NCBI GenBank assembly: GCA_021814895.1
Contig: JAKAHN010000017.1
Coordinates: 1 to 10,313, forward strand
Length of the DNA: 10,313 bases
DNA from: a bacterium
GTDB taxonomy: Bacteria > Patescibacteriota > Minisyncoccia > Phycocordibacterales > 2-02-FULL-43-11
Reading direction: 5' to 3'
Positions 4,619-10,313 of this stretch are shown here, piece by piece. The notes under the pieces are model-generated. The model did no database searches. It had not been told where the DNA came from and saw only the letters and a list, made by a program, of their open reading frames with translations. A program made the position numbers and the translations under genes. Every line of letters begins with the position of its first letter. Within the stretch, counting starts at the first letter, position 1.

Positions 4619-6019
4619 ATGAACAAAATCTTTTCTGATTTAGCAGATCTACTTCAGAACATAATTGAGCCCGGTGATCGGGAAAGATTTTTGCCGTGGC
4701 TTTTCACCTGGCTCGGTTTTATTGGAGTAGTTATCGTTTTCTATTTTTTTGGCGGAATTATTTGGCGGGGAATTTTTACCAATGAAATTTTAAGAAACAT
4801 CGTCAGGATTGTTTGGCCGTTTCTTGTCCCTATAGTTTTATTCAAAGTTCTATTTGAATATTACATGGAGTACATTCGCGCCGATTATATAAGGAAAGAA
4901 GGTTCGGTTTTGCTTGAAATTAAAATTCCAAAAGAAACAAATCGCTCACCCCTCGCGATGGAGATTTTTTTTACTTCTTTATATCACACCGGTTCGGTTC
5001 ATATGATTGAAGCTTTTTGGCAGGGGAAAATTCGCGCTTGGTTTTCAATGGAAATCGCTTCAATAGACGGCAAGGTTCACTTTTATATTTGGTGTTGGAA
5101 AAAATGGCGCAATCTTATTGAAGCCCAGCTTTACGCTCAATATCCGAATATTGAAATTCACGAAGCGGAAGATTATACAAAATCAGTTTATCATGATCCG
5201 GAGGAATTGCCGCTTTGGGGCACTTATTTCAAACTTGAAAGACCGGATGTTTACCCAATCAAGACTTATGTTGATTACGGTTTGGACAAGCCTGATTTGA
5301 AAGAAGAATACAAAATTGACCCGATGACTTCTGTCCTTGAATATCTGGGTTCGCTTAAGAAAGGGGAACAGGCCTGGATTCAGATTCTTATGCAGTGTCA
5401 CCGAAAAGAAAAATTAATAGATGCCGAGTTTTTCAGTTTCAAGACGCTTTTTAATTTATTTAAACTGAAAGACGACTGGAAGGTGGAGATTGACGAAGAG
5501 ATAGAGAAAATACGCGAAGAGTCGACACCTAAACATAAAAATAAAGAAGGCGAAGTAATTCCCGGTTTCCCTCATCCGACTCCAGGAGAAATTGAGACAA
5601 TGAAAGCGCTTGAGAGAAGTCGGGATAAACTTCCGTTTGAGGTTGCTATTAGAGGTTTTTATGTTGCGAAAAAAGAAGTTTTCAATCCGATACATATTAC
5701 CGGTATGGTCGGCAGTTTTCGTCAATATAATTCTAATAATTCCAACGGTTTCAAACTTGGTTGGTATACCGATACGGACGAACCATGGCGTGATTATAAA
5801 AGAAAGCGTCGCAATTTTATGGAAAAAGAAATGCTTAAGGCTTACAAACTTCGTTCATTTTTCTGGCCACCTTACAGATTTTTCCATGCTAAGCCGTTTA
5901 TCTTAATGACCGAGGAGTTGGCGACAATATTTCACTTCCCGGGTGGTGTGGCCCAGACGCCTACTTTGGAGCGTATTCTGTCAAAGAAATCTGAACCGCC
6001 GGCCAACCTCCCAAGATAA
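4619..6019 (+). CDS. Conserved CPR two-helix membrane protein (DUF8128-like)
   Basis: A 466-residue protein with two membrane segments near the N-terminus (about 25-49, LPWLFTWLGFIGVVIVFYFF; and about 61-82, IVRIVWPFLVPIVLF), followed by a large soluble domain. The soluble part resembles a domain that I recall as DUF8128, found in CPR and some Gram-positive genomes ahead of or fused to VirD4/VirB4-like conjugation ATPases. The telling motif is at the C-terminus: ELATIFHFPGG (433-443), then TPTLERILSKKSEPPANLP (447-465). No Walker A or B motif is present here and no ATPase follows, since mltG comes next, so any secretion role is unproven. A charged, probably disordered linker lies near 285-330 (EIDEEIEKIREESTPKHKNKE). 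The start is set by the extended -10 box six bases upstream. Confidence 0.8.
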   Translation: MNKIFSDLADLLQNIIEPGDRERFLPWLFTWLGFIGVVIVFYFFGGIIWRGIFTNEILRNIVRIVWPFLVPIVLFKVLFEYYMEYIRADYIRKEGSVLLEIKIPKETNRSPLAMEIFFTSLYHTGSVHMIEAFWQGKIRAWFSMEIASIDGKVHFYIWCWKKWRNLIEAQLYAQYPNIEIHEAEDYTKSVYHDPEELPLWGTYFKLERPDVYPIKTYVDYGLDKPDLKEEYKIDPMTSVLEYLGSLKKGEQAWIQILMQCHRKEKLIDAEFFSFKTLFNLFKLKDDWKVEIDEEIEKIREESTPKHKNKEGEVIPGFPHPTPGEIETMKALERSRDKLPFEVAIRGFYVAKKEVFNPIHITGMVGSFRQYNSNNSNGFKLGWYTDTDEPWRDYKRKRRNFMEKEMLKAYKLRSFFWPPYRFFHAKPFILMTEELATIFHFPGGVAQTPTLERILSKKSEPPANLPR

Positions 6020-6113
6020 ATGCAAAATGTAAATATCAAAATGAAAAATAACATTTTAAAATGTTAAAATTTAGGGAACAAAAATATAACTTTTACATTT
6101 TTGATTTTTAAAA
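6020..6113. repeat. AT-rich inverted-repeat element between genes
   Basis: The spacer holds AAAATGTAAA (6023-6032) near its left end and the reverse complement TTTACATTTT (about 6092-6101) near its right end. Around the middle lies a perfect 16-base palindrome, AACATTTTAAAATGTT (6050-6065). The word AAATGTAAATATCAAAATG and its inverted copy look like the short AT-rich repeats common in Parcubacteria-type intergenic DNA. The element supplies most of the DNA just before the mltG start. A weak -10-like TAAAAT (6066-6071) preceded by TGT is present inside. Confidence 0.6.
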
Positions 6114-7133
6114 ATGAATGGTTTTAAAAACACGAATAAAGAAAACGAAAATTATTTTTACGACAAATATAAGAAAAGTAATTTTGGATGGTTGTCCAAT
6201 CGTTTACGCTACCTGGCGATAATTTTCATTTTTTTCTTTTTTTGTTTTTGGTTTTCAACATCTGCTCCGCTTGATTTTCCGAGCGGAAAAATTATTTCAA
6301 TTCCGGCCGGTTCTTCTCTTCTGAAAGTGAGTGGGATACTTCAGCAGATGGCAGTTATCAAATCCCCGTTACTTTTTCGATTTGCCGTCAGATTTTTTGG
6401 TGGAGACAAAGGTGTTAAAGCTGGCAATTATATTTTTGACGGTCCGCAAGATGTTTTAACAATCGCCAAACGTTTGGTGGAAAATAAAAACGGTTTAGCG
6501 CCGACTACGGTGGTTATTCCCGAAGGAACTTCTGCTGAACAGATTGCCGATATTTTGAGTTCTAAATTTCCAGATTTTGATAAAACTAAATTTTTAAAAA
6601 TCAGTCAGAGTCGCGAAGGTTATCTTTTCCCGGACACTTACGATTTTTTGTTTGATGCTACGCCGGAAACCATGCGAGATGCGATGTTGGCCAATTTTGA
6701 AAAGAGAATTGCCACTATTCAAGACGAAATAAAAAAATTTGGTCATCCGCTTGCCGACGTTATAAAAATGGCTTCAATTGTGGAAGAAGAGGGAAGATCA
6801 ACGGAAGTTAGGAGAACAATCGCTGGAATTTTATGGAAACGCATTGAAATCGGTATGCCTCTTCAGGTTGACGCCGCTTTCTCTTACGTGAACGGCAAGA
6901 ATACTTTTCAGTTGGTGACTGCCGATTTGGCGACCGATTCGCCTTACAATACTTACACAAGGAAAGGGTTGCCACCGACTCCAATAACTAACCCCGGACT
7001 GGACGCCATTTTAGCGACAGTTACGCCTATTAAAACTCCATATCTGTATTATTTGACCGACAGTGAAGGTGTGATGCATTATTCTAAAAATTATGAGGAA
7101 CATTTGTTCAACAAGGAGAAATATCTCAAATAA
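6114..7133 (+). CDS. mltG: Endolytic murein transglycosylase MltG (YceG-like)
   Basis: Cuts nascent peptidoglycan strands at the outer face of the cytoplasmic membrane, setting glycan chain length. The 339-residue product has a hydrophilic start, one membrane anchor (about 31-48, LRYLAIIFIFFFFCFWFS), a LysM-like segment (about 57-120) and the YceG catalytic domain. Diagnostic motifs are EGYLFPDTY (168-176), ASIVEEEGR (220-228) with the expected catalytic Glu224, MPLQVDAAFSYVNG (248-261), DSPYNTYTRKGLPPTPITNPG (275-295) and the ending MHYSKNYEEHLFN (321-333). Length and motif order are those of the family. No Shine-Dalgarno is visible before the ATG, which lies in an AT-rich repeat element. 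It is convergent with the small minus-strand gene downstream. Confidence 0.95.
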   Translation: MNGFKNTNKENENYFYDKYKKSNFGWLSNRLRYLAIIFIFFFFCFWFSTSAPLDFPSGKIISIPAGSSLLKVSGILQQMAVIKSPLLFRFAVRFFGGDKGVKAGNYIFDGPQDVLTIAKRLVENKNGLAPTTVVIPEGTSAEQIADILSSKFPDFDKTKFLKISQSREGYLFPDTYDFLFDATPETMRDAMLANFEKRIATIQDEIKKFGHPLADVIKMASIVEEEGRSTEVRRTIAGILWKRIEIGMPLQVDAAFSYVNGKNTFQLVTADLATDSPYNTYTRKGLPPTPITNPGLDAILATVTPIKTPYLYYLTDSEGVMHYSKNYEEHLFNKEKYLK

Positions 7134-7139
7134 AATTTT

Positions 7140-7181
7140 CAATTTCCAAATAACAATTTCCAAAAAACAAAGTTCAAATTA
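7140..7181. repeat. Imperfect 14-base tandem repeat, three copies
   Basis: Three units follow each other after mltG: CAATTTCCAAATAA (7140-7153), CAATTTCCAAAAAA (7154-7167) and the more diverged CAAAGTTCAAATTA (7168-7181). The first two differ at a single base. Confidence 0.65.
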
Positions 7182-7190
7182 AAGAGGCCG

Positions 7191-7229
7191 AGAAGTCAAA
7201 CCTCAAACTTCAAGAGAGGTTTGACTTCT
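7191..7229. terminator. 14-bp perfect stem-loop between convergent genes
   Basis: AGAAGTCAAACCTC (7191-7204) pairs perfectly with GAGGTTTGACTTCT (7216-7229) around an 11-base loop. No T-run follows on either strand, so it is not a textbook intrinsic terminator. Its position after mltG suggests 3'-end formation or mRNA protection. Confidence 0.45.
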
Positions 7230-7244
7230 GTGAATTATGAAAGA

Positions 7245-7275
7245 GAAAAAACCAAACGGGGTCAAGCGTTTGGTT
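7245..7275 (-). terminator. Intrinsic terminator of the minus-strand gene
   Basis: On the minus strand AACCAAACG (7275-7267) pairs with CGTTTGGTT (7258-7250) around an 8-base loop and is followed by a T-run (plus-strand A tract just before 7251). The TGA stop of the minus-strand gene (7262-7264) lies in the loop, which supports the gene being real. Confidence 0.8.
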
Positions 7276-7606
7276 GGGTAAAAAATAGAGATACTAATCT
7301 GTCTGCTGTTTGAACTGGACATCCGTTGTTTATCCAAGCAGAGCCGGTTCCCAAAAACTGATCGCCCCGAAGAAGAGAATTTGGCTCCATAAACTTTTCC
7401 TTGAGCTTTTGGATCTGCTCTCTCAGTCTCTTGGTGGCGTTTTCGTCCAGTAAAATTTGTTCTTGCACTTTCCGGATGAGCGAGATTAAGAATTGGTCCC
7501 ACTCACACTCCCGCCGGCCACTTCTTTGAATTAAGAAGGTGCTGATAACCAGATCGACCGGATGATGAGCGGGTCTGACAGCAAGGGTATTTGTTTTGTG
7601 TGGCAT
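7262..7606 (-). CDS. Small orphan protein of unknown function (114 aa)
   Basis: I do not recognise this protein. It begins MPHKTNTLAVRPAHHPVDLV and has a charged helical, perhaps coiled-coil centre (about 35-72, with KVQEQ, TKRLREQIQKLKEKF). It ends in a segment rich in small and polar residues (RGDQFLGTGSAWINNGC, 80-96). There is no membrane helix. Support for a real gene comes from an intrinsic terminator whose loop contains its stop, a divergent promoter upstream, and its fit into an otherwise empty 520-base gap. Codon use favours ATC, CTG, CGG and GTC and is clearly richer in G+C than mltG or mnmA. The start at 7606 is the first ATG after the predicted promoter, but no Shine-Dalgarno is visible. 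Confidence 0.6.
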   Translation of the reverse strand: MPHKTNTLAVRPAHHPVDLVISTFLIQRSGRRECEWDQFLISLIRKVQEQILLDENATKRLREQIQKLKEKFMEPNSLLRGDQFLGTGSAWINNGCPVQTADRLVSLFFTQPNA

Positions 7607-7617
7607 ACGTTTTATGG

Positions 7618-7646
7618 TTGCTTTTGTCTTTGAAAAACATTATCAT
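7618..7646 (+). promoter_or_regulatory. Putative mnmA promoter with near-leaderless start
   Basis: TTGCTT (7618-7623), a 17-base spacer and TATCAT (7641-7646, one mismatch from TATAAT) lie seven bases before the ATG at 7654. The match is weaker than at 4604 or 8781, but the spacing is nearly the same. Confidence 0.4.
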
Positions 7647-7665
7647 CAAAAATATGGCCAGTCAA
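7639..7665 (-). promoter_or_regulatory. Putative promoter of the minus-strand small gene
   Basis: Read on the minus strand: TTGACT (7665-7660), a 15-base spacer, then GATAAT (7644-7639, one mismatch from TATAAT). The start would fall near 7632, about 26 bases before the ATG at 7606. Its -10 overlaps the predicted mnmA -10 on the other strand, and its -35 lies inside the mnmA coding region. Confidence 0.4.
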
Positions 7666-8751
7666 TTAAAAATGAAGAAAAAAGTTTTTGTTGGGTTAAG
7701 CGGGGGAGTGGACTCGTCGGTTTCCGCGTGTCTGCTTAAAAAAGCCGGTTATGACGTGACTGGAGTTTTTATTAAAACTTGGACACCTGATTGGTTGGAA
7801 TGTACGTGGAAAGAAGATCGTCTGGATGCTATGAGAGTTTGCGTAAGACTGGGTATTCCTTTTTTGACGCTTGATTTAGAAAAAGAATACAAGCGGGATG
7901 TGGTTGATTATATGATTGCCGAATACAAAGCCGGTCGGACACCGAACCCAGACGTGATGTGTAATAAATATATAAAGTTCGGAGGTTTTTTTGATTTTGC
8001 AATGAAACAAGGCGCGGATTATGTGGCAACGGGGCACTATGCGCGAGTAAAAAAACTTTCAGCTGTCAACTTTCGGCTATTAGCAGGAAAAGATAATAAT
8101 AAAGACCAGAGTTATTTTTTGTGGACTATTACACAAAAACAATTAGCTAAAACGTTTTTTCCGATTGGAGATTTGATAAAGCCAGAAGTTAGAAAGCTTG
8201 CAAAAAAATTCGGCTTATTGACCGCTGACAAAAAAGATAGCCAGGGATTGTGTTTTATGGGCAAGGTTGATGTGAAAGATTTTTTGTCACATTACATTGA
8301 AAAAAAGCGCGGTAAGGTTCTTAATGAAAGTGGGCAAGAAATCGGTTATCATGACGGAGCAGTTTTTTTAACTATTGGCGAGAGGCATGGTTTTATGGTA
8401 ACAAAGAAAACACCAAATGATAAACCATATTTTATTATTGCCAAAGATATTAAGAAAAATACAATTACTATTGCTCATTTTAAACAAAACAAAATTTTAC
8501 CCACGTCTACCAAAGAGGTTATTATAAGAGATATAAATCTGATTTCTTCTTCATTTAATCAAAGCGATTCAATTCTCGCCAGAGTAAGGTACCGCCAACC
8601 ACTACAGAGGGCAGGCATTGTTAATTTGAAATCAGGAGTTAAGAATGGGGAATTAAAAGTAAAATTTGATGAGCCACAGATTGTTGCGCCAGGGCAATCA
8701 GTCGTGTTTTACAAAGGGGAGGAGTGTCTAGGCGGGGGAATCATAATCTAG
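7654..8751 (+). CDS. mnmA: tRNA-specific 2-thiouridylase MnmA
   Basis: Activates U34 of tRNA-Lys, -Glu and -Gln with ATP and inserts sulfur to make 2-thiouridine. Starting at the ATG at 7654 (MASQLKMKKK) gives 365 residues, the family's usual size. The PP-loop SGGVDSS is at 16-22, and the catalytic cysteines are Cys103 (PNPDVMCNKYIKF) and Cys200 (DSQGLCFMG), positions almost the same as in the E. coli enzyme. TGHYAR (126-131) and KDQSYFL (150-156) are further signatures. The C-terminal beta-barrel region includes ARVRYRQPLQRAG and the APGQSVVFY strand near the end. The frame runs back to a TTG at 7591, but the promoter-like sequence lies within that extension. A second candidate start is the ATG at 7672. 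The small gene upstream is divergent. Confidence 0.95.
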   Translation: MASQLKMKKKVFVGLSGGVDSSVSACLLKKAGYDVTGVFIKTWTPDWLECTWKEDRLDAMRVCVRLGIPFLTLDLEKEYKRDVVDYMIAEYKAGRTPNPDVMCNKYIKFGGFFDFAMKQGADYVATGHYARVKKLSAVNFRLLAGKDNNKDQSYFLWTITQKQLAKTFFPIGDLIKPEVRKLAKKFGLLTADKKDSQGLCFMGKVDVKDFLSHYIEKKRGKVLNESGQEIGYHDGAVFLTIGERHGFMVTKKTPNDKPYFIIAKDIKKNTITIAHFKQNKILPTSTKEVIIRDINLISSSFNQSDSILARVRYRQPLQRAGIVNLKSGVKNGELKVKFDEPQIVAPGQSVVFYKGEECLGGGIII

Positions 8752-8758
8752 AAGCCGG

Positions 8759-8786
8759 TTATCAAAATCAAATCTTAGTGTATAAT
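8759..8786 (+). promoter_or_regulatory. Promoter giving a probable leaderless mRNA for the ATP-cone gene
   Basis: TTATCA (8759-8764), a 16-base spacer and a perfect TATAAT (8781-8786). The ATG at 8793 is exactly six bases beyond the -10, the same spacing as at 4607-4619. No Shine-Dalgarno precedes the ATG. Confidence 0.65.
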
Positions 8787-8792
8787 CTTCTT

Positions 8793-9638
8793 ATGAATAA
8801 AAAAGAAATTTTTGTTACGAAGTTAAATGGGGTCAAAGAGTTATTTAATGAAGATAAATTAAAGAGGTCTCTTATCAATTCCGGCGCCACAATTGAGGTG
8901 GCTGACAAGGTTGTCGCTCATATTTCCAAAGAGTTGAAGGATGGTATTCCTACATCATCCATTCGCGAAAGAGCGTTGTCGCTTTTTGCCCGGACGGCAA
9001 AGCCGGCTTCAGCCAGATATTCGTTAAAAAAAGCTTTAGCCGAGCTCGGCCCGTCCGGCTTTCCGTTTGAAAAATTTGTGGCCGATATTTTCCGAGCGCG
9101 CGGTTATCACGCTGAAAACAACCAGTTTATAAAAGGCAAATGCGTTGAGCATGAGATTGATGTTGTCGCTTGGAACGATAATGAGCTTGTAATGGCCGAA
9201 GCAAAATTTCATAACGAACTCGGTTTGAAATCTGATTTGAAAGTGGCGCTTTATGTAAAAGCGCGGTTTGACGATATTTCAAACAGCGAATTTTTTTATG
9301 GCCGAAATAGAAAACTTGATGAAGGTCTTTTAATTACCAATACAAAATTTACCGAGAAGGCTATCAGTTACGCTACTTGTTCCGGTTTAAAAATTATCGG
9401 CTGGAATTACCCAGCTAAAGGCAACCTTCACGATTTGATTGAAGAAACCGCGATGCATCCGGTGACCAGTTTGAGTTCTTTAAGCCCGAATGAAAAGAAA
9501 AATTTGATAGAGGCCGGGATAATTCTGTGCCGAGATTTGAAAAATGAGCCGTTGTTACGCACTTTGGGATTGAATGATAAAAAGGTTGAGGAAGTGATTG
9601 AAGAAAGAGATAGTATCTGTCCGACCAGGAATTTTTAA
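8793..9638 (+). CDS. ATP-cone / Mrr-like PD-(D/E)xK nuclease protein
   Basis: A 281-residue cytosolic protein with three parts. Residues about 5-75 resemble an ATP-cone, the nucleotide-sensing domain of NrdR and ribonucleotide reductases: VTKLNGVKELFNEDKLKRSL (8-27), then DGIPTSSIRERALSLF. Residues about 90-210 resemble an Mrr-type restriction endonuclease fold: FEKFVADIFRARGYHAE (92-108), with a complete-looking active site Asp123 in EHEIDVVAW and Glu136-x-Lys138 in VMAEAKFH. The C-terminal part (about 225-275) is helical and resembles helix-hairpin-helix or DUF4332-like units (LSPNEKKNLIEAGI, EPLLRTLGLNDKKVEEVIEE). Nucleotide-gated DNA cleavage is inference. The frame is open back to 8724, overlapping mnmA, but the TATAAT at 8781 and the leaderless spacing favour the ATG at 8793. 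No methyltransferase is nearby. Confidence 0.82.
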   Translation: MNKKEIFVTKLNGVKELFNEDKLKRSLINSGATIEVADKVVAHISKELKDGIPTSSIRERALSLFARTAKPASARYSLKKALAELGPSGFPFEKFVADIFRARGYHAENNQFIKGKCVEHEIDVVAWNDNELVMAEAKFHNELGLKSDLKVALYVKARFDDISNSEFFYGRNRKLDEGLLITNTKFTEKAISYATCSGLKIIGWNYPAKGNLHDLIEETAMHPVTSLSSLSPNEKKNLIEAGIILCRDLKNEPLLRTLGLNDKKVEEVIEERDSICPTRNF

Positions 9639-9766
9639 CAACATAAATAGCCTTTTGACAAACATAAAAGTGGGATATTGGGTATATTGAACTGAATGTC
9701 ATGATATGCCATACTCACTGCATAAAAGGTAGGCGATTTTAAATTAATAGGTAATTATGCATATTT
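9639..9766 (+). promoter_or_regulatory. Intergenic region with a possible promoter for the last gene
   Basis: A perfect TTGACA (9655-9660) is present. The best -10-like word, TATATT (9683-9688), is 22 bases away, too far for a standard sigma-70 promoter, so the pairing is doubtful. No terminator hairpin is visible after the stop at 9638. Only a weak TAGGT precedes the ATG at 9767 and it is too distant to be a good ribosome site. Confidence 0.3.
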
Positions 9767-10313
9767 ATGAGCAACAATAATCAAAATCCCATAAAGAACA
9801 AGGATAACCGCGACAATCCTTTTTATGAGGATTCGTTTAAAAACCAATTGGGGAATGTGTCGCAAAAACTAAATAAAGAAAGTGGAGACAGTAATTTTCA
9901 GAAATATGCCGCTATTGCTATCGTTGCTTTTTTAATCGGTTTCGGAATAGGCCGATTGGATATCAATAAGTCAAAAACAGTAGTTCAAGATACCGCGACA
10001 TCTACAAGTGTAATGATAGGCGAAGATTCAAATACTAATTTGGTTGGGGTAAGCGGTCAGCAAAATTTAACAGCCAAAGATATTTTAGAAGTTGAAGACC
10101 AGACGCCAGGTTTTGCAGTAGCCATAAAAAATATTCATACTGCAAAGAGCGTATGGTTAGCAATCCACGAAGACAATGGAAAAGGCAAACCGGGGAACAT
10201 TTTGGGCGCTCAATTGTTTGACCCAAGTATGGTTTCCGGAAGTGTTCAGCTTTTGCGAGCCACTGAACCGAACAAAACTTATTACGCTATTATTCACGAT
10301 GACAACGGCGACA
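9767..10313 (+). CDS. Membrane-anchored DUF7282-like surface protein, 3'-truncated by the window edge
   Basis: The frame stays open to the right edge (182 codons). The product starts with an Asn/Lys-rich cytosolic stretch (MSNNNQNPIKNKDNRDNPF), has one membrane anchor (about 48-63, YAAIAIVAFLIGFGIG), then a Ser/Thr-rich linker (about 70-98). An extracytoplasmic domain begins near 103: ILEVEDQTPGFAVAIKNIHTA, WLAIHEDNGKGKPGNILG (about 129-146) and YYAIIHDDNGD at the edge. The IHEDNGxGxPG and IHDDNGD pair is typical of DUF7282-like beta domains, seen in archaeal and CPR surface proteins. Function unknown. The start at 9767 is chosen because the ATG at 9757 is out of frame and stops after seven codons. 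Confidence 0.75.
   Translation, partial: MSNNNQNPIKNKDNRDNPFYEDSFKNQLGNVSQKLNKESGDSNFQKYAAIAIVAFLIGFGIGRLDINKSKTVVQDTATSTSVMIGEDSNTNLVGVSGQQNLTAKDILEVEDQTPGFAVAIKNIHTAKSVWLAIHEDNGKGKPGNILGAQLFDPSMVSGSVQLLRATEPNKTYYAIIHDDNGD

Noticed and set aside
7203..7502. Alternative 99-codon minus-strand frame overlapping the small gene
   Set aside because: The frame ending at 7262 fits the terminator and promoter; this one runs through the terminator hairpin and lacks its own signals.
7591..7653. N-terminal extension of MnmA from a TTG codon
   Set aside because: The added residues are not part of the family, the promoter-like sequence lies within them, and counting from 7654 puts the catalytic cysteines at the expected places.
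9683..9688. TATATT as a firm -10 for the last gene
   Set aside because: The spacer to TTGACA is 22 bases, outside the usual 16-18 range, and no other -35 fits.

Overview
The window looks like a chromosomal segment from a Candidate Phyla Radiation (Patescibacteria) genome, most likely Parcubacteria-like. The evidence is AT-rich DNA with compact, mostly co-directional genes, AT-rich repeats between and inside genes, standard stop codons (TAA, TAG and one TGA), and recognisable CPR-style proteins. Examples are a sigma region 4/HARE-HTH protein, a conserved two-helix membrane protein, an ATP-cone/Mrr-like nuclease and a leucyl-tRNA synthetase swollen by inserted domains. No tRNA, rRNA, CRISPR array or transposase was seen. 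The assignment comes from reading the proteins, not from a database search.

Layout: (1) 1-2898, the 3' part of leuS, cut by the left edge. Its editing and zinc-knuckle regions carry three complete foreign enzyme folds: a LinA/ANT-type nucleotidyltransferase, a Nudix domain and an RBBP9/YdeN-like alpha/beta hydrolase. (2) 2899-3076, a gene-free stretch with two hairpins and a promoter. (3) 3077-4120, a sigma region 4 plus HARE-HTH regulator without sigma region 2, followed by a 22-bp perfect stem-loop. (4) 4272-4565, a small orphan gene with a strong Shine-Dalgarno and its own terminator. (5) 4619-6019, a two-helix membrane protein of a conserved CPR family (DUF8128-like), starting at the ATG right behind an extended -10 box. 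(6) 6114-7133, mltG. (7) 7262-7606 on the minus strand, a second small orphan gene with its stop codon inside its own terminator. (8) 7654-8751, mnmA. (9) 8793-9638, an ATP-cone/Mrr-like nuclease/helical protein. (10) 9767 to the right edge, a membrane-anchored DUF7282-like protein, cut by the window end.

The genes do not form one pathway. leuS and mnmA serve translation (Leu-tRNA charging and 2-thiolation of U34), mltG serves peptidoglycan synthesis, and the rest are regulators, envelope proteins or a putative nuclease. Two features stand out. The first is the synthetase acting as a host for three enzyme domains plus short repeat-derived peptides. The second is regulation: at least two genes have a TATAAT box exactly six bases before the ATG, which predicts leaderless mRNAs, whereas the plus-strand orphan gene has a conventional leader, Shine-Dalgarno and hairpin terminator.
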